From: Exiguobacterium algae
GTDB taxonomy: Bacteria > Bacillota > Bacilli > Exiguobacteriales > Exiguobacteriaceae
Length of the DNA: 64,000 bases
Direction: 5' to 3'
Assembly (NCBI RefSeq): GCF_018617875.1
Contig: NZ_JACSKZ010000001.1
Location: 434,001-498,000, forward strand
Position 1 is the stretch's first letter, and the number at the start of each line of letters is the position of its first letter. The position numbers were made by a program, and so were the translations under genes. This document shows positions 37,191 through 46,131 of the stretch, piece after piece. The notes beneath the pieces are model-generated. The model ran no database searches. It saw nothing but the letters and a program-made list of their open reading frames with translations, and was not told the DNA's origin.

Positions 37191-37325
37191 CAAAATGGAA
37201 GCATGAGGCAATCAAATTGGAGTTGTATCTCCGCTGTTGAAAGTTGTTCCGTGAATGCTTCGGGTACACGAGAGCGATGTGTATGAATAAGCACTAGACA
37301 GTTGAGTCGAACTTCAACGTATACA

Positions 37326-37358
37326 AAAACACGGGCTAATTGAATAGCCCGTGTTTTC
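37326..37358 (-). terminator. Terminator of the YtoI-like gene
   Basis: AAAACACGGGCTA-ttcaat-TAGCCCGTGTTTTT on the minus strand, a few bases after the stop. Confidence 0.92.
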
Positions 37359-37365
37359 TCTATCT

Positions 37366-38676
37366 TTACCGGTCAATCAACTGTGCCGTCACGAGTGCTT
37401 TCGCGACGAGTTGTGTCCCTTGTGTCATCTCAACATCCACTTTCCCGAATTTCCTTCCGAGATCGAACACGTTTGCCGATACGCGGATTTGACTTTCAAT
37501 TTGAATCGGTTTCATGAAGTAGACGGTGATGTTCTCCACGACGAGATCGCCTTTTTTCATATGACGAAGGCTACGCGTCGCCCCTTCTACAAGAAGCGTC
37601 GTCAAGACACCGGATGAGGCCGTCCCCATATGGCTTGTCATCTGTGGGGCTACTTCTACGGTGAAGGCCGTACCGTTCGATGCCGGGTCTTCCTTCAATT
37701 GGTTCGTGATCATATTATCAAACGTCTCCCCGACCTGAGGTTGACGGTTTGCAAGCTGAAGTGCTTTCAACACATCCTGTCGGCTGATGATCCCGAGCAG
37801 GCGTCCATAATTATCCACGACCGGAAGCATTTCGATGCCTTCCCATACCATCTGGTGGGCCGCATTCGTCACGCTCGTCTGTACGCCGACCGTGATTGGA
37901 CTTTTCGTCATCACTTTCTCGATATCCGAATCATGCGATTTGTCGATCACATCCTTCGCCGTGATGACCCCGACCACTTTCATCTGGTCATCGATGACCG
38001 GATACCGGTTGTGTTTCGTCCGTTCGTTCAATTCATGCCAGCGTTTGACCGTATCGTCCGCCTTCAAATAAAACGTATCATGGAGCGGAATGACGATATC
38101 GGAGACGAGTAAGATCTCCTTTTTAATCAAGCGGTCATAGATGGCGCGGTTGATCATCGTAGCGACCGTGAAACTGTCATACGATGTCGAAATGACCGGC
38201 ATATCATATTTATCGGCCATTCGTTTTACTTCATCCGTCGTATCGAATCCACCCGTGATCAACACCGCTCCCCCGGATTGCAAGACGAGCTCATGCGCTT
38301 TCTCACGGTTCCCGATGATGACGAGCGAATCGACATCGATATAACGCATCATCGCCTCTAACTTCATGGCACCGATTACAAATTTGGACAACGTCTTATG
38401 CAGTCCGTTCCGTCCACCTAACACTTGTCCGTCAACAATGTTGACGACTTCGGCAAATGTCAGTTTTTCGATGTTTTCTTTATGTTTCCGCTTAATCCGG
38501 ATTGTGCCGACACGTTCAATCGTGGATACGAACCCTAAGTTTTCAGCCTCTTTGATTGCTCGGTATGCGGTCCCTTCTGATACAGTTAACTCTTTCGCGA
38601 TTTGACGGACCGAGATTTTCGCCCCGACATCGAGTGACTCGATATGTGAAATGATCTGTTCATGTTTAGTGGTCAT
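37366..38676 (-). CDS. DRTGG/CBS/hotdog-domain regulator (YtoI-like)
   Basis: This 436-residue protein has an N-terminal helix-turn-helix (about 1-60, ISVRQIAKELTVSEGTAYRAIKEAENLG), a DRTGG domain (about 75-185), a CBS pair (about 190-315; VIPLHDTF, ITAKDVIDK, MVWEGIEMLPVVDNYGRLLGIISRQDVL) and a C-terminal hotdog thioesterase-like domain (about 335-436). The arrangement is that of YtoI. CBS domains bind adenosyl ligands; recent work links related proteins to c-di-AMP or other nucleotides, but the ligand here is unknown. The start has AAAGGG nine bases upstream. Confidence 0.88.
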   Translation of the reverse strand: MTTKHEQIISHIESLDVGAKISVRQIAKELTVSEGTAYRAIKEAENLGFVSTIERVGTIRIKRKHKENIEKLTFAEVVNIVDGQVLGGRNGLHKTLSKFVIGAMKLEAMMRYIDVDSLVIIGNREKAHELVLQSGGAVLITGGFDTTDEVKRMADKYDMPVISTSYDSFTVATMINRAIYDRLIKKEILLVSDIVIPLHDTFYLKADDTVKRWHELNERTKHNRYPVIDDQMKVVGVITAKDVIDKSHDSDIEKVMTKSPITVGVQTSVTNAAHQMVWEGIEMLPVVDNYGRLLGIISRQDVLKALQLANRQPQVGETFDNMITNQLKEDPASNGTAFTVEVAPQMTSHMGTASSGVLTTLLVEGATRSLRHMKKGDLVVENITVYFMKPIQIESQIRVSANVFDLGRKFGKVDVEMTQGTQLVAKALVTAQLIDR

Positions 38677-38842
38677 ACGCTGAGTCCCTTTCCTCATTAC
38701 ATTTTCTGTTATTCCAAGTATACTGTATCAGTGAAACTTGTTCAAACTGTACTAATCATATTGGAACATTTCCTTTCTGATTTAGAAACCGCTATAATGA
38801 GAACGAAAGTCATCGAACGAGAGAGAAGGGAAGGGATTCAAT

Positions 38843-39937
38843 TTGAATCAACGAACCAACCAAATCGCCCAATCATTAGCCACAAAAGGGTTAGACGCTG
38901 CTTTCATCACATCGAAAGCTTCAGTCTTCTATTTTTCTGGTGTATATGCAGAGGCGCATGAGCGATTGATTGCCATTTTGGTGTTAAAGAACGGAACGAC
39001 GGCAATCGTCTGCCCTGCACTTGAAAAAGGAATCGTCGAGGCAAGTGAATGGACAGGTGAAATTGTCACGTACATGGACCACGAAAACCCGTGGGATAAA
39101 GTCGTCAAACTGTTCCTCGACCAACAAATCGTACCGGAGCGCATCGGGGTCGAAGGAGAGCATTTGACCTATAATCGCGCCGAGAAGCTCGGAGCCGGAT
39201 TCGCCGGTCTATCGATCATCGATTTAACCGAAGACCTTCAGGCACTACGTATGATCAAATCACAAGATGAGGTCCGGACTATGAAACGTGCTGCCGAATT
39301 AGCCGATATGGCGATTGAAGCGGGTATCAAGGCTCTTCGAGAAGGCGTGACCGAATTAGAGGTCATCGCAGAGATTGAATATGCCATGAAAAAACAAGGC
39401 GTTCGTGAAATGTCGTTTGATACACTCGTCCTCTTCGGCGAAAACAGCGCCGACCCACACGGTGTACCAGGAAATAACCGTTTGAAACGCGGTGATTTCG
39501 CCTTGTTCGACCTCGGGGTCGTCTGGGAAGGATATTGCTCTGACATTACGCGTACTGTCGTTTTCGGCGAAGCGAGCAGTAAACAACGTGAAATTTACGA
39601 TACCGTCTTACAAGCGGAAGAAGCTGCCATCGCCATGGCGAAAGTCGGTGCCACGCTCGGCTCAATCGATGTGGCGGCCCGCCAGGTCATCACAACAGCA
39701 GGCTACGGTGAATACTTCACGCACCGAATCGGTCACGGCATCGGAATCGAAGTGCACGAATATCCTTCGATGGCAGCGAACAACGACTCGACTGCTCAAG
39801 TCGGCATGACCTTCACGGTCGAACCAGGGATTTACCTCCCGGGTGTTGGCGGAGTTCGAATCGAGGACGACATCGTCATGACCGAGAGCGGTCCGATTTT
39901 GTTGACGAGCTATCCTAAGTCACTGCAAGAGATTTAA
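38843..39937 (+). CDS. M24-family Xaa-Pro aminopeptidase/dipeptidase
   Basis: This 364-residue cytoplasmic metallopeptidase removes N-terminal residues before Pro or splits Xaa-Pro dipeptides. The creatinase-like N-domain covers about 1-125. The pita-bread core carries all five ligands: LFDLGVVWEGYCSDITRT (two Asp), THRIGHGIGIEVHE (His), TFTVEPGIYLPG (Glu) and GGVRIEDDIVMTE (Glu). The start is TTG at 38843, seven bases after AAGGG. It is monocistronic and ends in a bidirectional terminator. Confidence 0.92.
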   Translation: MNQRTNQIAQSLATKGLDAAFITSKASVFYFSGVYAEAHERLIAILVLKNGTTAIVCPALEKGIVEASEWTGEIVTYMDHENPWDKVVKLFLDQQIVPERIGVEGEHLTYNRAEKLGAGFAGLSIIDLTEDLQALRMIKSQDEVRTMKRAAELADMAIEAGIKALREGVTELEVIAEIEYAMKKQGVREMSFDTLVLFGENSADPHGVPGNNRLKRGDFALFDLGVVWEGYCSDITRTVVFGEASSKQREIYDTVLQAEEAAIAMAKVGATLGSIDVAARQVITTAGYGEYFTHRIGHGIGIEVHEYPSMAANNDSTAQVGMTFTVEPGIYLPGVGGVRIEDDIVMTESGPILLTSYPKSLQEI

Positions 39938-39940
39938 GAC

Positions 39941-39983
39941 AAAAAGGTGAGAACCCTCGTTCCGACGGGGATTCTCACCTTTT
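39941..39983. terminator. Bidirectional terminator
   Basis: AAAAAGGTGAGAAccCTCGT...ACGgggATTCTCACCTTTT hairpin between two convergent genes. Confidence 0.9.
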
Positions 39984-39989
39984 ATTTCT

Positions 39990-40712
39990 TCAATAGAATA
40001 GTCGTAGCATCACTTCGCGTTGAGGAACTTCAAGCCGTTCCATCTTTTCTAAAAAAGTTCGCTTATCGTACGGTAAAGCATTCAGTGCCAAGCGTGGTCC
40101 TTGTTCACCTTCTGAAATGATGGCAAACCTTGACAAGCTGTCTTTTGCGACGCCGAGCGCTCCCGGATTCACGTACTGTTTCCGCTCATCTTCGAACCGA
40201 TGAACCGGATGATGATGACCGAACAAAATGAGATCCGCCTCATAATCCGCATATAGCTGTTGCATGTTCACAAGATTCGCTTCCAAAATCTCATGAAACG
40301 GTTCCTCAAGGATGGTTGCGTTACGTTTTTCATCCGGAATATGATAATGAATCCCGAACAGGCGCCGACCGAACCGATCGCCCACAATCGTACGGGGCAG
40401 CGCGGCCAATCGATCGACGTATTCAGGCTTCAATTGATTCGCCACCCACTCATGATGAGGACGCGTATGTGCGTAACTCTCCGGATGACCGTGACCAAAC
40501 AACAAGGACAACACCGCTTCATCATGATTTCCCGAAATCATCTTCACTCCGCGATCAATCAGTCGGGCCATGACCTCATTTGAATCCGGCCCCATCGCAA
40601 TCATGTCCCCGAGAGACCAAATTTCATCTATCCCTTCCTTATCAAATGCGCGTAACGCAACGTCAAGCGCTTCGACGTTTCCATGAATATCCGTTACAAT
40701 GCCAAGCTTCAT
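39990..40712 (-). CDS. Calcineurin-like metallophosphoesterase
   Basis: This 240-residue protein shows the full di-metal motif set: TDIHGNVEAL, GDMIAMGPDS, SGNHDEAV and LFGHHHPVHRF. It resembles YfcE/DUF2851-type small phosphodiesterases; a substrate cannot be named. The start ATG at 40712 has AAGGAGG six bases upstream; a TTG three bases earlier is unlikely. It lies 11 bases after the SDR gene and is probably co-transcribed with it. Confidence 0.85.
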   Translation of the reverse strand: MKLGIVTDIHGNVEALDVALRAFDKEGIDEIWSLGDMIAMGPDSNEVMARLIDRGVKMISGNHDEAVLSLLFGHGHPESYAHTRPHHEWVANQLKPEYVDRLAALPRTIVGDRFGRRLFGIHYHIPDEKRNATILEEPFHEILEANLVNMQQLYADYEADLILFGHHHPVHRFEDERKQYVNPGALGVAKDSLSRFAIISEGEQGPRLALNALPYDKRTFLEKMERLEVPQREVMLRLFY

Positions 40713-40723
40713 CAAAATCCTCC

Positions 40724-41449
40724 TTATTTCCGATATTGATGCACGACATTCACGCCGCCTGTCACATCAATGACAGCACCTGTAATCATATCCGAGTCTT
40801 CCGACAGTAAGAACGTAATCATCCTGGCGATATCCTCCCCGGTCCCATGACGACCGACCGGTGTCTGGTCATCCGACTCCGCGTCTTCGATTCGCATCTC
40901 TTTTTGCGACCCGACAATATTCCCTGGATTGACCATGTTTACGGTAATCCCGTACGGCGCCTCTTCTAAAGCCACAGATTTCGTCAGACTGACGAGACCG
41001 GACTTGGCGGCCGCAAACACCGAACGATGCAACCACCCCGGAGCATTCGCACTTTCCGGGAAGCCATACGTGATAATTCGGCCAAATTGTTTCGAACGCA
41101 TGGCCGGGATGGCGCGCCTCATCAGCCAGAAAGACGCAGACAAATTCCCCGTCATCACTTCATCCCACTCTTCGTCACTCAATTCCACCATGGATTTCCG
41201 TTCAAATATATAAGGTCCTGCATTCAAGATGAGGGCATCCGGTTCTCCAAATCTTTCCACGGCCAACTCGTATCCTTGCAGCAATGTCTGGCGGTCTGTT
41301 AATTCGGCTTCCACCATATGTAGCCGTTCGTGTGTCCAATCAATCGGATTGCGCTGTAATACACTGACGAACCAACCCTCTTTCAGAAGTCGTTCTGTAA
41401 CGGCGCGACCGATACCTTTCGCACCTGACGTGATCATGACGTGTTTCAT
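40724..41449 (-). CDS. SDR-family protein with catalytic Tyr replaced by Phe
   Basis: This 241-residue Rossmann protein has the SDR glycine motif TSGAKGIG (the usual TG changed to TS) and LNAGPY in place of NNAG. The active-site segment reads SVFAAAKSG: Lys149 is kept but the expected Tyr is Phe145. The late SDR motif NMVNPGNIVG and TGAVIDVTGGVNV are conserved. The Tyr loss suggests altered or absent oxidoreductase activity, perhaps a binding role. It is upstream of a phosphoesterase on the same strand, with AGGAGG before the start. Confidence 0.85.
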   Translation of the reverse strand: MKHVMITSGAKGIGRAVTERLLKEGWFVSVLQRNPIDWTHERLHMVEAELTDRQTLLQGYELAVERFGEPDALILNAGPYIFERKSMVELSDEEWDEVMTGNLSASFWLMRRAIPAMRSKQFGRIITYGFPESANAPGWLHRSVFAAAKSGLVSLTKSVALEEAPYGITVNMVNPGNIVGSQKEMRIEDAESDDQTPVGRHGTGEDIARMITFLLSEDSDMITGAVIDVTGGVNVVHQYRK

Positions 41450-41576
41450 CGCACTACCTCCTCTGCCCTATTCTACCTGTTCGCCGCATCAATCTCCAAG
41501 CTTCAACGTGTTCTATTCATTGGTATGAAAAAAATCATGCATTTTCATCAGTTCGAAGCGTGAAATATGGTAGAAG

Positions 41577-41585
41577 TGGTATACT
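41577..41585 (+). promoter_or_regulatory. Extended -10 promoter of the universal stress gene
   Basis: TGG-TATACT forms an extended -10 about 48 bases before the start codon. No good -35 is seen. Confidence 0.55.
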
Positions 41586-41632
41586 ATATATGTAAGTCGA
41601 ACGTATATTTCGAGCGAAAGGTTGGGATTTAC

Positions 41633-42070
41633 ATGGCAATTGTCTACAAACATATCTTATCCGCCGTTGACGGCTCAAAAGAGGCCGAACGGGCATTCGA
41701 AACAGCAATCGACGTCGCGATTCGAAACGAAGGGAAACTTTACGTCGGTCACGTCATCGACACCCGCACGTTCGCCACAGTCGAGGCATATGACCGGACA
41801 ATCACCGAACGGGCCGAGACTTATGCGAAAGAATTGCTTGAAGACTATGTGAACCGTGCAAAAGAACGCGGTGTGAAAGAAGTCGAGACAGTGATCGAAT
41901 ATGGATCACCGAAAGTGACCATCGCGAAAAAAATCGCACCTAACCACAATATCGACTTGATCATCTGTGGAGCGACCGGTTTGAACGCTGTCGAACGCTT
42001 CTTCATCGGTAGTGTCTCAGAAAGTATTGTACGTTACGCAAAATGTGATGTACTCATCGTTCGTCAATAA
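41633..42070 (+). CDS. Universal stress protein, UspA family
   Basis: This 145-residue single-domain protein has the UspA start YKHILSAVDGSKEAERAFETA. The ATP-type signature GATGLNAVERFFIGSVSESIVRYAKCDVLIVR at the end has Gly-2x-Gly-9x-Gly(S/T) spacing, so nucleotide binding is likely. It starts at 41633 with an AAGG site about ten bases upstream. It is monocistronic, with a strong terminator at 42090-42118. The stress it answers is not visible from the sequence. Confidence 0.9.
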   Translation: MAIVYKHILSAVDGSKEAERAFETAIDVAIRNEGKLYVGHVIDTRTFATVEAYDRTITERAETYAKELLEDYVNRAKERGVKEVETVIEYGSPKVTIAKKIAPNHNIDLIICGATGLNAVERFFIGSVSESIVRYAKCDVLIVRQ

Positions 42071-42089
42071 GAAATCATTTATACAGAAA

Positions 42090-42118
42090 AGAGGTCTTGC
42101 GCGATTGCAAGACCTCTT
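42090..42118. terminator. Terminator of the universal stress gene
   Basis: AGAGGTCTTGC-gcgatt-GCAAGACCTCTTCTTTT hairpin, also usable by the convergent 3D-domain gene. Confidence 0.88.
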
Positions 42119-42133
42119 CTTTTGATTGTGCGA

Positions 42134-42733
42134 TCAGATGACTTTGACCGTGACCGTTTGCCGACCAAATCGAATCGCTTCTTTATATGAATACATCAAG
42201 ATGTCAATTTTATTTCCTTTGATCGCTCCGCCTGTATCAGCCGCCGTATACGTGCCTAACAATTTGCCGCCGACATAGACTTGAACTTTCGATCCGAGCG
42301 GAATGACACGAGGATCAACCGCGATGACGTTTCTTTTCTGTGTACGTACATTCCAACCGAGCGCCGTCATACCCGAACACCCTCTACAGTATGGTGTATA
42401 AGCTGACGCCTTCATCGTATATGTTTTCACGTTCGCTTTGACAGGGGTCGGAGCCTTTACCGTACGAAGAGATCTCGTCGGAATCCAGCCAGCTTTCCCT
42501 TTGTAGTTGACACGAATCCAAGCACCTCGAGAACCTGTGCGTTGCAACCGTTCCGTCGCTTTCACTTTACCGATCACGCGTGAACTTGACCGTCCTTGCG
42601 CATAGACTTTCAAATCACCTGATTTACTTGCCACGTAGATTTTTTTCGATGCAGCTTCAACCTGTGTTGACGGTAAGGCGAAAGTCCCTACCATTATTGC
42701 GAGAAGTAAGAGCGTAGCCATTTTTTTAAACAT
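42134..42733 (-). CDS. Secreted SH3b and 3D-domain protein (YocH/YuiC-like)
   Basis: This 199-residue protein has a signal peptide (MFKKMATLLLLAIMVGTFA, cleavage after VEAAS), an SH3b domain (about 30-95, RLQRTGSRGAWIRVNYKGKAGWI) and a C-terminal 3D domain. The conserved Asp residues of the 3D domain are seen in VIAVDPRVIPLGSKV and AADTGGAIKGNKIDI. Such proteins are cell-wall-acting lytic or resuscitation-type factors. The 3D domain resembles MltA lytic transglycosylases. A long, AT-rich upstream region suggests complex regulation. Confidence 0.88.
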   Translation of the reverse strand: MFKKMATLLLLAIMVGTFALPSTQVEAASKKIYVASKSGDLKVYAQGRSSSRVIGKVKATERLQRTGSRGAWIRVNYKGKAGWIPTRSLRTVKAPTPVKANVKTYTMKASAYTPYCRGCSGMTALGWNVRTQKRNVIAVDPRVIPLGSKVQVYVGGKLLGTYTAADTGGAIKGNKIDILMYSYKEAIRFGRQTVTVKVI

Positions 42734-43113
42734 ACGTTTTGTCCTCTCCCAGTCAATTTGTTGTCAAATCATAGATGCCTGCTTGATGGTTCAGATCACG
42801 AATGAACGAATGAATTTGTCACGAACATTTCGTCCAGATAACTATATGATGAAATGAAACCCCATGCCTTTACACTTGTTCTTCATTTACATGTCTCTTT
42901 GATTACAGAAAGGTGACAAAACAACCTTTTTGTATAAATTCCGTCTTTTTCGTAAACAAAACGACAGTTAAATATTTTTTAACATCCAAATAAAGGATTT
43001 TTCATGACTGGAGTGTTACAAAAAGCATGATTTTATCCTCCGATTGTTACAAAGGGACTTCCTATCCCCCTCCCTTTTTCCTACGTTTCAATTAGGTGAA
43101 AAGAACTAAAAAA
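42734..43113. other. Intergenic region upstream of the 3D-domain gene
   Basis: No gene is seen here. On the minus strand a series of TGTAAH hexamers occurs: two TGTAAC near 43030-43060 and a run TGTAAT-N10-TGTAAA-N11-TGTAAA near 42868-42912. YocH-type genes in Bacillus are controlled by WalR, whose box is two TGTWAH repeats five bases apart. The spacing here differs, so the link is tentative. Confidence 0.4.
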
Positions 43114-43140
43114 ACCACGCGACCCGTTCAGTCGCGTGGT
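43114..43140 (-). terminator. Terminator of ackA
   Basis: ACCACGCGAC-tgaacgg-GTCGCGTGGT followed by T-rich sequence on the minus strand. Confidence 0.9.
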
Positions 43141-43161
43141 AAAAATGGTTTTCGATTAAGA

Positions 43162-44373
43162 TTAGACGTGTTCTTCGACGAGGTTCGCGATACGGACCGT
43201 ATCACGCGCAATGACCAATTCTTCGTTCGTCGGGATAATGATCACTTTGACAGGTGAATGCGGGTAGTTGATGAACAACTCTTTACCACGTGCCCCGTTA
43301 TTGAGCGAAGGATCCCAGTAAACGCCCATGAATTCAAGACCACGAAGGATCCGCTCACGAATGACATCAGAGTTTTCCCCGACACCAGCTGTGAAGATGA
43401 TCGCATCGACGCCGTTCATTTCTGCAGCGTATTGTCCGATGTAACCGTGAATACGGTTCGAGAAGATTTTCAATGAAACTTCGGCACGATGGTTTCCTTC
43501 TGCCGCTGCTTGCTCGATGTCGCGCAAGTCACTTGAAATTCCTGAGAGACCGTAAACGCCTGACTCCTTGTTCATGACGTTCAATACATCTTCAGCAGAC
43601 TTTCCTGTTTTTTGCATCAAGAACGGAATCAAGGCCGGGTCTAGTGAACCAGAACGCGTTCCCATTGTAATCCCTTCGAGTGGAGTGAAGCCCATCGTCG
43701 TATCGATTGAACGACCACCGGCAACCGCTGCGATCGATGCTCCGCTACCGAGGTGGCAAGAAATCAAGCGCAAGTCTTCAAGCGGACGTCCGAGAAGTTC
43801 GGCCGCACGTTGTGTGACATACTTATGACTCGTACCATGGAAGCCGTACTTACGAACACCGTGTTCTGTGTAGTATTCGTATGGAAGACTGTATAAGAAG
43901 TTCTCCTCCGGCATCGTCTGGTGGAAGGCCGTGTCGAAGACAGCGACTTGCGGGACATTCGGCAAGATAGCTTGGAAAGCGCGAATCCCAGTCAAGTTCG
44001 GTGGGATATGAAGAGGTCCGAGCTCTGTGAACGACTCGATGTTCTTCATAACTTCTTCATCGATGACAACAGAGTCCGCGTACAACTCTTTTCCGTGGAG
44101 GACTCGGTGTCCGACTCCTGAAATCTCATCAAACGATCCGATGATGCCGAGGTCAATCAATTTTTCGAGTGCCAATTCAACCGCTTCTTTGTGCGTGTGA
44201 AGCGGTGTGACCACGTTAAATTTTTGTCCTTCGCCATACTTGATTGTAAAGATTGCATCGTCTTTTCCAACACGCTCGACAAGACCAACCGCGAGCATTT
44301 CCTCTTTCGGCATTTCGAGTAATTGGAACTTGAGCGATGAACTACCTGCATTGACTGCCATAATTTTCGTCAT
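43162..44373 (-). CDS. ackA: Acetate kinase
   Basis: This 403-residue enzyme interconverts acetate + ATP and acetyl phosphate + ADP; with phosphotransacetylase it drives overflow acetate production. ASKHA-fold signatures are [37 protein letters not shown] and [14 protein letters not shown]. The ATG at 44373 has GAGGTG six bases upstream. It follows the YtxK-type gene as in Bacillus. I did not find a convincing cre in the 120-base gap upstream. Confidence 0.97.
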   Translation of the reverse strand: MTKIMAVNAGSSSLKFQLLEMPKEEMLAVGLVERVGKDDAIFTIKYGEGQKFNVVTPLHTHKEAVELALEKLIDLGIIGSFDEISGVGHRVLHGKELYADSVVIDEEVMKNIESFTELGPLHIPPNLTGIRAFQAILPNVPQVAVFDTAFHQTMPEENFLYSLPYEYYTEHGVRKYGFHGTSHKYVTQRAAELLGRPLEDLRLISCHLGSGASIAAVAGGRSIDTTMGFTPLEGITMGTRSGSLDPALIPFLMQKTGKSAEDVLNVMNKESGVYGLSGISSDLRDIEQAAAEGNHRAEVSLKIFSNRIHGYIGQYAAEMNGVDAIIFTAGVGENSDVIRERILRGLEFMGVYWDPSLNNGARGKELFINYPHSPVKVIIIPTNEELVIARDTVRIANLVEEHV

Positions 44374-44493
44374 GTCATACACCTCTTACCTTTCGTTTTT
44401 AAACACATCTCTTTATCTGTTCAATTTAAAACTGATAACTGTATCATAATGAAGATACTTGATTTTGCATACATTTTTCAAGTATTTTACCCA

Positions 44494-45387
44494 TTATTTT
44501 TGTGTTGTTTTGAACCATTCATCAATCTGTTTCACAATATTGTCAACAGCTCTCAAGTCCGTGAACGAAGGAAGCTCTACGAGAAGCGCTTGTTTCGGAC
44601 GCGTCACGCCTTCCCCGAGTTTTTGCAGGAGAAGCAGACTTTTGGCATAGCGTTCATCTTTAAACATGGTAGTCGGAAGCTGGAGTACGCCTTTTACGAC
44701 CGCCTCACGGTCCATCCACTGTTTTAATTTCCCTTCGTCATCTTGTTCAAACAAATTGTTCGGGATCACGAATAACCCGTGACCGCCTGGTTTTGTATGA
44801 CGCATCGCCTGTTCCATCAAGAGGAAGTGCGAATAAGAATGTCCACTATCCCGCTTCATCGTGTACGTACTTGCTGTTTCATCATCCGGATAGTAACCGA
44901 TTGGCAGATCCACTAACGTCAAATCACTCGGTTCAACAAATAACGGTGCTAAAGCGTCTTGGTGGAAATATGATACCGGTTGACCCAGCAAGTTGCTCAC
45001 GGCATACGAAAGACGTAACAGCAGTTCATCGACTTCAACCGCCTGTGCCGTAGCACCTTTCACTTGCGAGAGCACCGCGTGAATCAATGTGCCCGTACCG
45101 CTGCCTAATTCCAGGACCTTCGCATTGTCGTCAAGTAACTTTGAAGCCAAATATCCCATGAATAAACTCACCGCATCTGGTGTCGGTTGGTTGTTCGGCG
45201 GGAGTTGCGTCGTCTCTTCAAGGACGAGCAGGCTCACTGCTTTTCGAACATCATCCATCTTTTCATTTTCCGTATCGACGTGCTCAAACACTTGGACGAG
45301 CGCCTCAATCGGCAAAACATCTAAGTCGTCCACGAGTTTTTTCGCTTCTTTTTTCCAATCTCGATAAAGTTGTTCAAAACGATCCAT
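44494..45387 (-). CDS. Class I SAM methyltransferase-like protein (YtxK-like)
   Basis: This 297-residue protein has the N6-adenine methylase fold with SAM motif I VLELGSGTGTLIHAVL. The catalytic NPPY position reads LVDLPIGYYPDDE, so the DNA/RNA amino-methylase motif is altered and the target is uncertain. C-terminal segments GGHGLFVIPNNLF and VLQLPTTMF resemble type I restriction M subunits, but there is no partner S or R gene. It corresponds to ytxK, which neighbours ackA and tpx in Bacillus. Confidence 0.85.
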   Translation of the reverse strand: MDRFEQLYRDWKKEAKKLVDDLDVLPIEALVQVFEHVDTENEKMDDVRKAVSLLVLEETTQLPPNNQPTPDAVSLFMGYLASKLLDDNAKVLELGSGTGTLIHAVLSQVKGATAQAVEVDELLLRLSYAVSNLLGQPVSYFHQDALAPLFVEPSDLTLVDLPIGYYPDDETASTYTMKRDSGHSYSHFLLMEQAMRHTKPGGHGLFVIPNNLFEQDDEGKLKQWMDREAVVKGVLQLPTTMFKDERYAKSLLLLQKLGEGVTRPKQALLVELPSFTDLRAVDNIVKQIDEWFKTTQK

Positions 45388-45408
45388 ATTCGTTCATCCT
45401 TTCCATAC

Positions 45409-45438
45409 AAAACCGGCTCCCCAATAGAGAGCCGGTCG
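45409..45438 (-). terminator. Terminator after tpx
   Basis: GACCGGCTCTCtattGGGGAGCCGGTTTTG stem and T run on the minus strand. Confidence 0.87.
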
Positions 45439-45484
45439 ATTCACGTTCTAGTGTAAGCTATTTTAATCGATTACGCCAAGCGAA

Positions 45485-45973
45485 TCAATTGGCTTCTTTG
45501 AACGCCTCAAGCGCTGCATCGAAGTCCACTTCATCCGTCATCTCATCCATGTATTGTACGTATTGGATGATTCCATTGGAGTCAACAACGAAGACAGAAC
45601 GGGCGAGTAATCGAAGTTCTTCAATTAGAACACCATATGATTGAGCAAATGAATGGTAACGATGGTCGGAGAGCATGACGACATCATCAAGACCCGCGGC
45701 TCCACACCAACGACGTTGTGCAAACGGCAAGTCGTTCGAAACCGTCAACACCGTACCTCCCATGTCAGTCGCTTTTTGATTGAAGGCGCGTGTCTGTGCA
45801 TCACATACACCCGTGTCAATCGATGGGACGACACTAATCAATTTTTTCCCAGGATAAGTGTCCATCGTCACTTCATCTAGTGAAGTCGTCAATGCTGTGA
45901 AGTCTGGCGCCTGATCGCCTACTTTCACCGGATTCCCTTGTAACGTGACCGCATTCCCTTTAAATGTTGGCAT
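45485..45973 (-). CDS. tpx: Thiol peroxidase Tpx
   Basis: This 162-residue atypical 2-Cys peroxiredoxin reduces peroxides with thioredoxin. The peroxidatic Cys is in VVPSIDTGVCDAQTR and the resolving Cys in RRWCGAAGLDD. The N-terminal GNPVKVGDQAPDFTAL is typical. Length is normal. It has its own ribosome site and a terminator, and lies upstream of the YtxK-like gene. Confidence 0.96.
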   Translation of the reverse strand: MPTFKGNAVTLQGNPVKVGDQAPDFTALTTSLDEVTMDTYPGKKLISVVPSIDTGVCDAQTRAFNQKATDMGGTVLTVSNDLPFAQRRWCGAAGLDDVVMLSDHRYHSFAQSYGVLIEELRLLARSVFVVDSNGIIQYVQYMDEMTDEVDFDAALEAFKEAN

Positions 45974-46131
45974 TTGATCATCCCCTTTATTGTAGTTACG
46001 TCCTTATCATAGCGATGAGACCCCCTCGCTGACAAACTTCCTGCTTTTATCCCGGTTTCAGTTTCCCCTATGTTGCATTCGGGAAAGACGGTATAATGAA
46101 AGGGACATCATTGACAAAGGGGATGACTCAG

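Noticed and set aside
42734-43113. A c-di-AMP (ydaO-type) riboswitch upstream of the 3D-domain gene
   Set aside because: Such riboswitches often precede wall hydrolase genes, but I could not find the conserved core segments in this region.
44374-44493. A cre site upstream of ackA
   Set aside because: CcpA activates ackA in Bacillus, but no sequence in the gap comes close to the consensus.
44494-45387. Type I restriction-modification methylase
   Set aside because: No specificity or restriction subunit nearby, altered NPPY motif, and the position matches the housekeeping ytxK.
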